Shown piece after piece: positions 23,676-32,471 of a stretch of DNA of 48,057 nucleotides. This DNA is from an uncultured Clostridia bacterium. GTDB lineage: Bacteria; Bacillota; Clostridia; Oscillospirales; Oscillospiraceae. Below the pieces are notes generated by a model that saw only the letters and a list, made by a program, of their open reading frames with translations, made no database searches and was not told where the DNA came from. The stretch lies in the NCBI GenBank assembly GCA_947365965.1, contig CANAZG010000014.1, positions 1-48,057 on the forward strand, in the 5' to 3' direction. Each line of letters starts with the position of its first letter. Position 1 is the stretch's first letter. The position numbers and the translations under genes are program-made.

Positions 23676-24938
23676 ATGCTGTTTGAAATGTGGCTGGGCC
23701 ACCCCCTGATCGAGGCGGACAACGTCTGGGGCCTGCTGGGCGTCATGTGCGTATCTGTGGCCCTGGCAATCGGTCTGGAGCAGAAATACCAGTGGGCATC
23801 CCGGGTCTCCGGCTCCATCATCGCCCTCATCCTGGCCATGCTGATGGCCAACGTGGGCATTATCCCCACCCAATGCCCCCTGTACGACGACGTTGTCTGG
23901 GGCTACGTGGTGCCTATGGGCATCCCCCTGCTGCTGCTCCAGTGCGATATCCGGCGGATCTGGAAGGAGGCCGGGCGGATGCTCACCATCTTCCTCATCG
24001 GCGCGGTGGGCACCGTGGCCGGCGCGTTTTTGGCCTACTACCTGCTGCGGGCCCCCTTCGGAGACGCCCAGGGCCTGGCCAAGGTGGCGGCCATGATGAC
24101 CGGCTCCTATATCGGCGGCAGCGTGAACTTCACCGCCCTGGCCAACGCCTTCCACGCCGGCGGTCTCACCGCCTCCGCCACGGTGGCGGACAACCTGCTC
24201 ATGGCCTGCTACTTCTTCGTACTCATCGCCTTTGCCGGAATGCGCTTCTTCCGCCGCCAGTTCCGCCACCCCCACATCGACGAGGTGGAGAGCGGCGCGT
24301 CCGGCGGGGACACCGCCACAACCCAGGCCGCCGCCTTCTGGAGCCGCAAGGACATCTCCCTGCGGGACATTGCCTCCAACGTGGCCTACGCCATCCTGGT
24401 GGTGTGGGGGGCCAACCTCATCGCCGGCGTCTTCAGCCCCCTCACCCCCGGCGCGGACGCGGTCCCGGGCGCGGCCACGGTGCTGATGAACTTTGTGGGC
24501 CGCTTCCTGGGCAGCCAGTACGTGTGGATTACCACCATCTCCGTCATCGTGGCCTCCTGCTTCACCAGACAGGTGGAGCAGATGCACGGGTCCCAGGAGA
24601 TCGGCACCTACCTCATCTACCTGTTCCTGTTCGTCATCGGCGTACCCGCCAACATCTACACCGTGGTCACCGAGGCGCCGCTGCTGCTGGTGCTGACCTT
24701 CCTCATGGTGGTGGTGAACATGGTCTTCTGTTTCGCAGGCGCTCGGCTGCTCCACTTTGACCTGGAGGACGCCATTATCGCCTCCAACGCCAACATCGGC
24801 GGTCCCACCACCGCCGCCGGTATGGCCATCGCCCAGGGCTGGTCCCGTCTGGTGGGCCCGGCCATGCTGGTGGGCACCCTGGGCTATGTCCTGGGCACCT
24901 ACGCGGGCACCATGGTGGGCATCGCCCTGGGGGCGTAG
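23676..24938 (+). CDS. DUF819 family integral membrane protein
   Basis: 420 aa, about 10-12 membrane segments. Family marks: VPMGIPLLLLQCDIRRIWKE, MMTGSYIGGSVNFTALANAF, DNLLMACYFFVLIAFAGMRF and AIIASNANIGGPTTAAGMAI, the duplicated Gly-rich half-repeats of DUF819 (YjcL-like) proteins. Such proteins look like transporters; no substrate is established. The last codons stop at 24938, convergent with the Cof-type hydrolase 6 bp away and without room for a separate terminator. Confidence 0.9.
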   Translation: MLFEMWLGHPLIEADNVWGLLGVMCVSVALAIGLEQKYQWASRVSGSIIALILAMLMANVGIIPTQCPLYDDVVWGYVVPMGIPLLLLQCDIRRIWKEAGRMLTIFLIGAVGTVAGAFLAYYLLRAPFGDAQGLAKVAAMMTGSYIGGSVNFTALANAFHAGGLTASATVADNLLMACYFFVLIAFAGMRFFRRQFRHPHIDEVESGASGGDTATTQAAAFWSRKDISLRDIASNVAYAILVVWGANLIAGVFSPLTPGADAVPGAATVLMNFVGRFLGSQYVWITTISVIVASCFTRQVEQMHGSQEIGTYLIYLFLFVIGVPANIYTVVTEAPLLLVLTFLMVVVNMVFCFAGARLLHFDLEDAIIASNANIGGPTTAAGMAIAQGWSRLVGPAMLVGTLGYVLGTYAGTMVGIALGA

Positions 24939-24944
24939 GGAGCC

Positions 24945-25769
24945 CTAGAGGCAGAAGCGCTCCACGGCCTTGGCCACGCCGTCATTGTCGTTGGTGTCGG
25001 TGACATAGTCCGCTGCCGCCAGCAGGCGCTCGTCCGCGTTGGCCATGGCCACCCCCACACCGGCGGCCTGGAGCATGGATACGTCGTTGCTGCCGTCCCC
25101 GCAGGCCATGGTGTCCCGGGGGTCAATGCCCAGGCGCCGGCAGAGGAACCGGAGCCCCTCCCCCTTGCTGGCCGCCCTGGCGTTGATCTCGATGTTGAAG
25201 GACACGGAGCTGGTCACCGACATGTCCGGGAAGTCCCGGATGAATCGCTCCATCTCCCTGTCCCGGGCCTCTGTGGTCCGGAAGAACATCTGGGTTTTCT
25301 GCACCGGCGTGCCCGTCCGGCGCACGTATCCCCGCAGGTCGTCCACCGGCCGGCGCAGATCCTGAATCAGCCGCCGCACCGCCGGGTCCTCCACAAACTC
25401 CCCCACCCGCTCGTAGTGCCGCCGGTCCATGCAGCCACAGCCGTCGATAAAGCAGTCGTAGAGCACCGGCAGCTGTTCCATGCGCTGGAAGAGCCGGTCC
25501 GCGTCCTCCGGGGGGATGTCCGCCCGGCGCAGTGCCTTATCCTCTGCGGCGTCATAGATCAGAGCGCCGTTGATGGACACCACGTAGCGCACAAAGGGCA
25601 GCTCCCGCACCACCTGGGGCATTCCGCTGTAGAACCGCCCCGTGCTGGGCACGATATGTACGCCTCTGGCCGCCGCCCGTTCCAGGGCGGCCCGGTTGCC
25701 CGGGCTCAGGTCCTTGCCGCTGGTGAGCAGCGTGCCGTCCAGGTCTAGCAGGATCATTTGAATACCCAT
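24945..25769 (-). CDS. Cof-type HAD-IIB phosphatase
   Basis: 274 aa from ATG 25769; GAGGAG lies 11 bases upstream, and a GTG at 25781 overlaps that SD. HAD motif I (MILLDLDGTLL), motif II (VPSTGR), C2b cap, and motifs III/IV (SKGEGLRFLCRRLGI, ACGDGSNDVSMLQAAGVGVA). Family members dephosphorylate small sugar or cofactor phosphates in the cytoplasm; the substrate cannot be told. Confidence 0.93.
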   Translation of the reverse strand: MGIQMILLDLDGTLLTSGKDLSPGNRAALERAAARGVHIVPSTGRFYSGMPQVVRELPFVRYVVSINGALIYDAAEDKALRRADIPPEDADRLFQRMEQLPVLYDCFIDGCGCMDRRHYERVGEFVEDPAVRRLIQDLRRPVDDLRGYVRRTGTPVQKTQMFFRTTEARDREMERFIRDFPDMSVTSSVSFNIEINARAASKGEGLRFLCRRLGIDPRDTMACGDGSNDVSMLQAAGVGVAMANADERLLAAADYVTDTNDNDGVAKAVERFCL

Positions 25770-25796
25770 CTTTATGTCCACTCCTCTGTGTTTCTC

Positions 25797-26018
25797 AGAG
25801 CCTGTTTAGCATCTCGACGTGTTTGGATTGGCGAGCGGATTTTTTGCCCTGCAAGGCAAAAATCCGCAGGCATCCATATCGTGCAATGACCCCATCGAGG
25901 GGTCATGCACAATTGCATTCTGCACGGCCCCTCGATGGGGCCGTTGCAGAATCCATAACGCAGTCAGGGCGGAAAATACGCCGCCAAGACAGGCGCGGGG
26001 AGATGATAAACAGGCTCT
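25797..26018. repeat. MITE-like element with 19-bp terminal inverted repeats
   Basis: Ends AGAGCCTGTTTAGCATCTC (25797-25815) and its inverse, one mismatch, at 26000-26018. Three internal hairpins are visible (about 25835-25866, ATGACCCC/GGGGTCAT near 25895, and a long stem near 25916-25951). No coding frame; no clear target duplication. Probably a non-autonomous transposon that was moved in trans. Confidence 0.75.
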
Positions 26019-26173
26019 TATTATGCAGCCACAGTATACCACACCTCGGCCCGGCCGTCAAAGCGAGAATAGAGGCCGCCGAATGTTCGCTCTCCCCTTC
26101 TCTTTTCCCTCCCAGCCGCATAGACTGTACCAAAAAACGGAGGAGGTCCGGTCATATGAGGAGGGGGAGCCCC

Positions 26174-26281
26174 ATGAAGATCTTTTTGCTGCGCAGGCGG
26201 TATCTGCTGCTGGGCGCGGCGCTGGCGCTGGCGGCGGCCATGTTGTTCGCCGCCTGTCTGCCGGAGCTGCTGATGGGATAG
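26174..26281 (+). CDS. Very small membrane protein (35 aa), uncertain
   Basis: ATG 26174 has AGGAGGGGGAGCCCC upstream. MKIFLLRRRYLLLG followed by a hydrophobic helix of about 20 residues (ALALAAAMLFAACLPELL) and a stop. It resembles the N-terminal anchor of some secreted deacetylase or sporulation proteins, so it could be a fragment, but the SD and the strong terminator right after the stop favour a true small gene. Confidence 0.45.
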   Translation: MKIFLLRRRYLLLGAALALAAAMLFAACLPELLMG

Positions 26282-26290
26282 GGACGCCAA

Positions 26291-26340
26291 GGGGGGCGGC
26301 CGGGAAAATTCCCGGCCGCCCCCCTGAAAATATTTTTTTA
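26291..26340 (+). terminator. Strong intrinsic terminator
   Basis: Perfect 16-bp GC-rich stem (26291-26306 with 26309-26324), 2-nt loop, then TATTTTTTTA. It ends the short plus-strand unit; the amylosucrase gene is convergent. Confidence 0.88.
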
Positions 26341-26363
26341 TCGCCAGAAACCGGCATAAATGC

Positions 26364-28292
26364 CTATTCTTTTTCCTCCCGCAGCAGCCACGCGAAGCCG
26401 TTGGGCCACAGCTCCACGTCTCGGAGGCCCTGGCGCTTTCCGCCGTACATCAGCTCCGTGTAGGATTCGTCCCGGTTCAGATGGGCGTGGACAAACTGGC
26501 CGCTGAAATTGAACAGGCACACCAGCTCCCGGCCCTCCATCCGCCGGCACAGGGCCAGCACATGCCGGCTGCCGCTCTCCTCCACCCACACGTCCGCCTG
26601 ACCGTCAAAGCAGGGCTCCGAGGCCCGGATCCGCTCCAGCCGCCGCAGGCCCTGGAAGAGCTTGCCCTGGCGGGTGGATTCATCGGCGCGCAGATCGGCC
26701 AGCTCCCACTGGAAGTTGCCCCGGTGGATGTACCGGCTGTCCTCCCGCCTGGCCGGATCGCTGTGGTAGCCGTAGTCGTTGAGCTGGCCCACCTCGTCGC
26801 CGCTGTAGATCACCGGGATGCCGCTCTGGGAGAGCATCCAGGCGTGGAGGGTCAGATCACAGGCCACGGCCCGCTCCAGCTTGAAGGGGTCCTGCTCGTA
26901 GTCCGCCGCCTCCATGCCGCATAGGGAGGCCGTGGTGCCGCACAGCCGGGCGTCCCCCAGCCGGGGATCGTCGTTGTACAGCTCCCCCCGGGCGTCGCTG
27001 CCCGGCCATTTGCCGGTGAAGTAGTCGTTGAGGTACCGCTTGTGGGCCACCTCCTCTGTGCCGAAGCGGGCCTTCAGCCAGGGATAGTCCAGGCCCCAGC
27101 CGATGTCGTCGTGGCAGCGCAGGTAGTTGAGGAAGAGAAAGTCCTTGGGCAGGGCGCAGAGGGCCTCCATCTGCCGCCGCAGCAGGGACACGTCCCCGGT
27201 GGCCAGGGTGTGCCAAGTGGTGGCCATGGTGGTCACGTTGTAGAGCATGTGGCACTCCGGCTTCTCCGTGGTGCCGAAGTAGGGGGCCACCTTGGCCGGC
27301 TCCATCACCACCTCCCCCAGCAGCAGCACACTGGGACAGACGATCTCGCAGGCAATGCGCAGCATCCGGGAGAGGGTGTGGACCTGGGGCAGGTTGCGGC
27401 AGTCGGTGCCCAGCTGCTTCCAGATGTAGGGGATGGCGTCCAGGCGGATCACGTCCATGCCCCGGTTGGCCAGATAGAGCATGTTCTCCGTCATGTCGTT
27501 GAACACCACCGGGTTGGCGTAGTTCAGATCCCACTGGTAGGGGTAGAAATTGGTCATGACGATCTGGCCGCCCTCCAGCTGGGTGAAGCTGCCCGGGGCG
27601 GTGGTGGGGAACACCTGGGGCACCGTCCTCTCAAACGCCCGGGGGATGTCCCAGCTGTCGTAGAAGAAGTACCGCTCCCGGTACCCCGGCTCCCCGGCCC
27701 GGGCCCGTCTGGCCCAGTCGTGGTCCTCGCTGGTGTGGTTCATCACAAAGTCCAGGCACAGGCGGATCCCGGCGGCACGGCAGGCGTCCGCCAGATGCTC
27801 CAGGTCCGCCATGGTCCCCAGCCGGGGCTCCACGGCCCGGAAATCGCTGACCGCGTAGCCCCCGTCGCTGCGGCCCTCCGGGGAGGCCAGCAGAGGCATC
27901 AGGTGGAGGTAGTTGACCCCGCACTCCTGGAGGTAGGGCAGCTTCTCCTCCACCCCCTTCAGGGTTCCGGCAAAGGCGTTCACGTAGAGCATCATGCCCA
28001 GCAGATCCCGGCGGCGGTACCAGCCCGGGTCCCCCTCCCGGACCCGGTCCTGGGCCCGGAGGGGCTCCTTCCGCGCCTCCCAGCACCGGCGGAGCATGGT
28101 CAGAAAGTAGTCAAAGGCCCCGGTGTCGTTGTGGTAGAGCTCACAGTAGAGCCACTTCAGCTCCTCCCGGCGCACCGCCAGACGGCGCTGGAAGTCGTCC
28201 GGCAGGACCGCCTCTCCAGCGGCAGGCCCTGGCGCGGCGGGCTTTACGGCAGCGGGTTTCTTTTTCTCCTGAGCCTTTCTCGGTTTTTTCAC
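26364..28292 (-). CDS. Amylosucrase-type GH13 enzyme
   Basis: 642 aa from GTG 28292; the GTG overlaps the scrK stop (GTGA), so translation is coupled. The GH13 barrel has LHLMPLLASPEGRSDGGYAV, LCLDFVMNHTSEDHDWA, GMDVIRLDAIPYIWK (nucleophile Asp), SVLLLGEVVM (acid/base Glu) and NYLRCHDDIGWGLDYP, the subfamily 4 pattern. Length and the long N-terminal helical part also fit amylosucrase, which splits sucrose and builds alpha-1,4-glucan while freeing fructose; sucrose hydrolase is the alternative. The neighbouring fructokinase would use the fructose. The first 25 residues are Lys/Ala/Pro-rich linker. Confidence 0.88.
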   Translation of the reverse strand: MKKPRKAQEKKKPAAVKPAAPGPAAGEAVLPDDFQRRLAVRREELKWLYCELYHNDTGAFDYFLTMLRRCWEARKEPLRAQDRVREGDPGWYRRRDLLGMMLYVNAFAGTLKGVEEKLPYLQECGVNYLHLMPLLASPEGRSDGGYAVSDFRAVEPRLGTMADLEHLADACRAAGIRLCLDFVMNHTSEDHDWARRARAGEPGYRERYFFYDSWDIPRAFERTVPQVFPTTAPGSFTQLEGGQIVMTNFYPYQWDLNYANPVVFNDMTENMLYLANRGMDVIRLDAIPYIWKQLGTDCRNLPQVHTLSRMLRIACEIVCPSVLLLGEVVMEPAKVAPYFGTTEKPECHMLYNVTTMATTWHTLATGDVSLLRRQMEALCALPKDFLFLNYLRCHDDIGWGLDYPWLKARFGTEEVAHKRYLNDYFTGKWPGSDARGELYNDDPRLGDARLCGTTASLCGMEAADYEQDPFKLERAVACDLTLHAWMLSQSGIPVIYSGDEVGQLNDYGYHSDPARREDSRYIHRGNFQWELADLRADESTRQGKLFQGLRRLERIRASEPCFDGQADVWVEESGSRHVLALCRRMEGRELVCLFNFSGQFVHAHLNRDESYTELMYGGKRQGLRDVELWPNGFAWLLREEKE

Positions 28293-29236
28293 GTCAAAGC
28301 GCTCCCTTCCACTTCCGCCAGCGTGGGCATGGCGGGAATCGCTCCGCTGCGGGAGCAGGTCAGGGAGGCGGCCCGGTTGGCAAAGGCGACGATCTCCCGC
28401 AGCTCCGCCGGCTCCAGGCCCTCCAGGGGCTTCTCGCCCCGGCGGCAGAGGCGGTGGAGCACCGCGCCCATGAAGGTGTCCCCGGCGCCGTTGGTGTCCG
28501 CCACCCTGGTGGGGAAGGCGGGCACGGTGAAGGTCTCCCCCCGCCAGCGGCAGAAGGTGCCCTTCTCCCCCAGGGTAATCATGATGAGGGAAATGCCCTG
28601 CTCCTCCAGACGGCGGCTGCCCTCCTCCAGATCCATGGTCTCCGTGAGCAGGGGCAGCTCCTCGTCGGAGAGCTTGATAATGTCCACCAGAGGCAGGGGC
28701 AGGGTCATCCACTCCAGGGCGTCCCGCTTGGTCCGCCAGAGGGCGGGGCGGTAGTTGGGATCATAGCTCACCAGCACGCCGGCCTTGTGGGCCGCCCGGG
28801 CCGTAAAGATGGTGGCGCTGCGGGCCACGCCCTGGGTCAGGCTCACGGAGCCGAAGTGGAGGACCTTGCTGCTCTGGGCCAGGGCCTCGTCCACGTCCTC
28901 GGGCACCATCTCGCAGTCCGCGCCCCGGATAAAGCGGAAGCTCCGCTCTCCGGTCTCGTCCACGGACACGATGGCCATGGTGGTGGGGCCTTCCGCCGTC
29001 TGGAGGCCGGAGTGGTCCACCCCGTTCTCCTCCAGCACCTGACGGAGATAGCTGCCAAAGCCGTCATTGCCGGTCTTGCCGATGAAGGCGGTCCGGCTGC
29101 CAAGCCGGGCGGCGGCTACCGCCACGTTGGCCGGCGCACCGCCGGGATTGGCGGCAAAGAGGGGGACGTTTGCGTCATTCTTCCCTGTCTGTGTCAGGTC
29201 GATCAGGATCTCGCCGATGGATGTGATGTCTGTCAT
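28289..29236 (-). CDS. scrK: Fructokinase, PfkB family
   Basis: 315 aa. PfkB signatures: FAANPGGAPANVAVAAARLG near the start and VADTNGAGDTFMGAVLHRL (anion hole GAGD with catalytic Asp) near the end; VSYDPNYRPALW in the middle is typical of bacterial fructokinases. Phosphorylates fructose to fructose-6-P. The symbol is by family similarity. Located between lacI-type regulator and amylosucrase, sharing a stop/start overlap with the latter. AT-rich regulatory DNA lies upstream (29335-29375). Confidence 0.9.
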   Translation of the reverse strand: MTDITSIGEILIDLTQTGKNDANVPLFAANPGGAPANVAVAAARLGSRTAFIGKTGNDGFGSYLRQVLEENGVDHSGLQTAEGPTTMAIVSVDETGERSFRFIRGADCEMVPEDVDEALAQSSKVLHFGSVSLTQGVARSATIFTARAAHKAGVLVSYDPNYRPALWRTKRDALEWMTLPLPLVDIIKLSDEELPLLTETMDLEEGSRRLEEQGISLIMITLGEKGTFCRWRGETFTVPAFPTRVADTNGAGDTFMGAVLHRLCRRGEKPLEGLEPAELREIVAFANRAASLTCSRSGAIPAMPTLAEVEGSALT

Positions 29237-29334
29237 AGCGCCTTACCTTCCTTTCTGTTGTTTGGCCGGGGAGCGGGATGCGGCTTCCCGGCAGCATCTC
29301 CCGCCGCCAGCTGAGCGGCCAGCGGCGAATATTC

Positions 29335-29375
29335 CTATTATTTGTCAAGAATACGAATTATTTTCGATAATATAG
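29335..29375 (-). promoter_or_regulatory. AT-rich control region of scrK-amylosucrase, candidate LacI operator
   Basis: Contains CGAA-N5-TTCG and GAATACGAATTA, the latter resembling the GAATGCGTATTC palindrome in front of the LacI gene. A TTGACA exists on the minus strand near 29355 but no good -10 follows at the right distance, so the exact promoter is uncertain. Confidence 0.35.
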
Positions 29376-29390
29376 GCGGATTTGTTCCGC

Positions 29391-30359
29391 TCAGACGCTC
29401 TCCCGCACCACCAGCTCCGCCTGGAGGGCCAGATCCAGAATCCCCTCCTCCCGGGGGTGGTCGATGCGCCAGAGGAGGCGGGACACCGCCTCCTCCGCCA
29501 TGACGGTGATGGGCTGGGACACGCTGCTCAGGGCCGGGCGAAGGTATCGGCCGGTGGAGATGTCGTCAAAGCCGATGACCCCGGCCTGCCTGGGCACGGC
29601 CACCTCCAGCATCCGCAGGGCGCTCAGGGTCCGCAGGGCGAAGATGTCGTTGCTGGCGAACACCGCCGTCCGTCCGCCGGGGCGGCGGAGCCAGGCCTCC
29701 AGGAAGTGGGTAAGCTGTCTGTCGCTCTCGTAGACCACGCTGCCCGTCCGCTCCGCCATCCCCAGCGCAGCCAGCTTCTCCCGGAAGCCCACGTACTTCC
29801 GGTCGCACTCCTCCCCAATAAACAGAAACCGCCGGTATCCCCGCTCCGCCAGATGCTCCGCCACCAGCACACCGGCGCTCCTGTGGTCCACGTACACCGC
29901 GTCCAGAGAGGCCGTGGGCTTGGTGATGGCCACCACGGGGATGTCCAGATTCTCCGTGAAGCCCGGCAGCTCCTCGCCGTTTTCCTTCACCGGCGCCACC
30001 AGCACCCCGTCCACCCGGTAGCGGCTGACCACGTCCAGGTAGGACCGCTCCTTCTCCAGGTCGCAGTCGCTGTTGAAGAGGATGATGGTATATCCGGCCT
30101 TCCGGGCCGCCGCCTCGATGGCCTTGGCCAGATCCGCGAAAAAACCGTTGGAGATATCTGTAACCAGCACGCCCAGCAGCATGGTCTTGCTGCCCTGGAG
30201 CCCCTTGGCCAGGGCGTTGCACTGGTAGTTGTGTTCCTTGGCGCAGGCCAGGACCCGCTCCCGGATCTCCTGCCCCACATTCGGGTTCCCGTTGAGCACC
30301 CTGGAGACCGTGGGCTGGGATACGCCGGCAAGCCTTGCGATCTCAGTCATTGTAATCAT
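29391..30359 (-). CDS. LacI-family transcriptional regulator
   Basis: 322 aa from ATG 30359. HTH MTEIARLAGVSQPTVSRVLN, hinge NALAKGLQGSKTMLLGVLV, and the periplasmic-binding-like effector domain (DISNGFFADLAKAIEAAARK, VIGFDDISTGRYLRPALSS). Lies between the ABC transporter genes and scrK, all in one direction, so it most likely controls this sugar locus; a phosphosugar or sucrose-like ligand is possible. It has its own promoter and a palindrome just downstream of it, fitting autoregulation. Confidence 0.92.
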   Translation of the reverse strand: MITMTEIARLAGVSQPTVSRVLNGNPNVGQEIRERVLACAKEHNYQCNALAKGLQGSKTMLLGVLVTDISNGFFADLAKAIEAAARKAGYTIILFNSDCDLEKERSYLDVVSRYRVDGVLVAPVKENGEELPGFTENLDIPVVAITKPTASLDAVYVDHRSAGVLVAEHLAERGYRRFLFIGEECDRKYVGFREKLAALGMAERTGSVVYESDRQLTHFLEAWLRRPGGRTAVFASNDIFALRTLSALRMLEVAVPRQAGVIGFDDISTGRYLRPALSSVSQPITVMAEEAVSRLLWRIDHPREEGILDLALQAELVVRESV

Positions 30360-30373
30360 AGATGCACCGCCAT

Positions 30374-30385
30374 GAATGCGTATTC
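30374..30385. promoter_or_regulatory. Candidate LacI autoregulatory operator
   Basis: GAATGCGTATTC, an almost perfect palindrome about 10 bases downstream of the expected transcription start; similar to a site before scrK. Confidence 0.4.
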
Positions 30386-30400
30386 TAAAATTCTGGAGAT

Positions 30401-30429
30401 ACTTTACCAAAACTCGGAAAAATTTGCAA
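30401..30429 (-). promoter_or_regulatory. Promoter of the LacI gene
   Basis: Minus strand TTGCAA (30424-30429) and TAAAGT (30401-30406), 17-bp spacer. Confidence 0.65.
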
Positions 30430-30501
30430 TCCGCAGGTTCAACAAAGTTGCGGGCTATTTTTTGTGCAGAACAGGAGGATTTTCCGGGGCGGGACAGAAA
30501 A

Positions 30502-30530
30502 GGCCCGGGACGGATATTCCGTCCCGGGCC
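30502..30530 (-). terminator. Terminator of the ABC transporter operon
   Basis: 13-bp stem (30502-30514 with 30518-30530), then TTTTCTG on the minus strand, 17 bp after the permease stop. Confidence 0.88.
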
Positions 30531-30546
30531 CTGCTGCCAGAGGGGG

Positions 30547-31407
30547 TTATCCCTTGACGCCGCCGGAGGCCAGTCCGCTGACCAGATTCTTTTCAATGCA
30601 CATGAAGAGAATCACCACAGGGATGATGGCGAAGATGGAGGCGGCGAAGAGGTACTGCCACTCGATCATGTTGTAGCCGTTAAAGATGTTGATGCCCACA
30701 GTCAGGGGCTTGTTGGTGTCCGTGGAGATGAGGCACAGGGCCACGGTGTACTCGTTCCAGGCGTTGATGAAAATAAAGATCAGCGTGGTAACGATGCCCG
30801 GGGCCGCCACGGGCAGGAGCACCCGGGTCATGGACTGGAGCCGGTTGCACCCATCAATGGTGGCCGCCTGCTCCATCTCCGCCGAGATGCCCATGAAGGT
30901 GCCCCGCAGCAGCCAGATGGTGAAAGCCTGGTTGAAAGCGGCGTTGATGAAGATCAGACCCAGCAGGCTGTCCGTCAGGCCCAGGCGCAGCATCACCTGA
31001 TAGATACCGATGAGCAGCACCACCGGCGCGAACATCTGGGAGACGATGACAAAGCCCAGGAAAGCGGTCTGGCCCTTGAAGCGCATCCGGGCCAGGGCGT
31101 AGGCCGCCGGGATGCCGCAGAGCATGGCGATGATGGTGGACCCGCCGGCGATAAGGATGGAGTTAAGCAGGTAGTTGGCCATGGGGGCCCGGCTCCAGAT
31201 GTCGATGAAGTTGGACCACAGGGCCGTCACCGGCAGGATGGTGCCGTGGGGGGAGAAGATCTCCGCCCGGCTCTTCAGGGCGGTGCAGAACATGGCGAAA
31301 TAGGGGTAGAGGGTGATGATGCACACGTCGATCACCACAAAGTAGAGCAGGATCCGCAGCACCGTCTTCTGAATGGAAAAGGGCTTCTTTGCAGCGTTGT
31401 CGTTCAT
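30547..31407 (-). CDS. Carbohydrate ABC transporter permease (MalG-like)
   Basis: 286 aa, six predicted membrane helices. The EAA loop reads EQAATIDGCNRLQSMTRVLL and the C-terminus shows the usual FMCIEKNLVSGLASGGVKG end of CUT1-type MalG proteins. Its ATG overlaps the stop of the upstream permease gene by one base. No ATPase gene is in the locus; CUT1 systems of Firmicutes often share a common MsmX-type ATPase. Confidence 0.93.
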   Translation of the reverse strand: MNDNAAKKPFSIQKTVLRILLYFVVIDVCIITLYPYFAMFCTALKSRAEIFSPHGTILPVTALWSNFIDIWSRAPMANYLLNSILIAGGSTIIAMLCGIPAAYALARMRFKGQTAFLGFVIVSQMFAPVVLLIGIYQVMLRLGLTDSLLGLIFINAAFNQAFTIWLLRGTFMGISAEMEQAATIDGCNRLQSMTRVLLPVAAPGIVTTLIFIFINAWNEYTVALCLISTDTNKPLTVGINIFNGYNMIEWQYLFAASIFAIIPVVILFMCIEKNLVSGLASGGVKG

Positions 31408-32357
31408 CAGTTGTCATCTCCTTTCCGCAGGGTGTAGATCATGTACACGCTGGCGCAGACCAGCAGGATCAAAAACCCGATGACGGAGACCGCCGCGGCC
31501 TCCCCCTGCCGGCCGTTGTAGAAGGCCAGCTTGTACAGGTAGGTGACAAGGGTGTCCGTGTGGTTGGCCGGGTCGCCCTTGGTCATGGTCCAGATGATGG
31601 GGAAGGAGTTGAAAACGTAGATGATGTTCAGCACCGTGCTCACCGTCAGGGAGGACTTGACCAGGGGCAGGGTGATCTTGAACAGCTTCTGCCAGTAGTT
31701 GGCCCCGTCCACCGTGGCGGCCTCGTAGTAGGTGGTGTCAATGCTCTGCAGCCCGGAGAGGACGCAGAAGGTGACAAAGGGGATGGTGACGAAGATGCCG
31801 CAGGCGATCTCCCAGGCGAAGTAGGCCTCCGGCGTGGGGGTCCAGTTCACCGCCTGCTTGATGATGCCCAGCTTCATGAGCAGGGTATTCAGGGTGCCGT
31901 AGTCGGTGTTGATGATGAAGTTCCACACGCTGGCCTGGATGACCAGGGTGGTGGCCCAGGGGAAGACCACAATGGCCCGGGCGACCTTCCGGCCGCGGAA
32001 CTTGTTGTTGAGGATCAGGGCCAGCACAAAGCCCAGCACCGTGGACAGCACCACCACGGCGATGGTCCACACCAGGGTGTTTTGCAGCACCAAGCCGAAG
32101 GCGGAGCCCTTGACCACCTTGATGAAGTTGCCAAGGCCGTTGAAGCCCTTGATCTTACCCGCCTTGCTCACATCGCTCAGGGACATCTGGAACACGGACA
32201 GGATGGGGATCAGAATAAAGACAGCCATCAGGATCACGCTGGGCGCGATCCAGATATAGGGCTCAATTCTGCGCAGAGCCCTCTTGGCCGGGGAATTGCC
32301 GCTGCGCGGCGGGGTCATTTTCGCAGGAACAGGCTTTTTCTGGGCAACTTTGCTCAC
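31407..32357 (-). CDS. Carbohydrate ABC transporter permease (MalF-like)
   Basis: 316 aa. Short cytoplasmic N-terminus, six membrane helices (YIWIAPSVILMAVFILIPIL, TLVWTIAVVVLSTVLGFVLA), EAA loop EAATVDGANYWQKLFKITLP. Heterodimer partner of the MalG-like protein. Preceded by a hairpin (32411-32443) after the binding-protein gene, which likely tunes its dose. Confidence 0.93.
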   Translation of the reverse strand: MSKVAQKKPVPAKMTPPRSGNSPAKRALRRIEPYIWIAPSVILMAVFILIPILSVFQMSLSDVSKAGKIKGFNGLGNFIKVVKGSAFGLVLQNTLVWTIAVVVLSTVLGFVLALILNNKFRGRKVARAIVVFPWATTLVIQASVWNFIINTDYGTLNTLLMKLGIIKQAVNWTPTPEAYFAWEIACGIFVTIPFVTFCVLSGLQSIDTTYYEAATVDGANYWQKLFKITLPLVKSSLTVSTVLNIIYVFNSFPIIWTMTKGDPANHTDTLVTYLYKLAFYNGRQGEAAAVSVIGFLILLVCASVYMIYTLRKGDDN

Positions 32358-32410
32358 AGGAGCACCTCCCTACTCTCTCAGTTCTCTCAGCTCTCTACTT
32401 TTTGAAAAAG

Positions 32411-32443
32411 GCCGCGGGCCGAACAAAGCGGCCGGCCCGCGGC
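32411..32443 (-). terminator. Partial terminator between binding protein and permeases
   Basis: 11-bp stem GCCGCGGGCCG / CGGCCCGCGGC with TTTTTC after it on the minus strand. It sits inside the operon, so incomplete termination would give more binding protein than permease. Confidence 0.7.
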
Positions 32444-32471
32444 TGTGCGATCTACCTATGTTTTCTTTGGC

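Noticed and set aside
29350-29362. Perfect TTGACA upstream of scrK
   Set aside because: No acceptable -10 at 16-18 bp; kept only as part of a wider control region.
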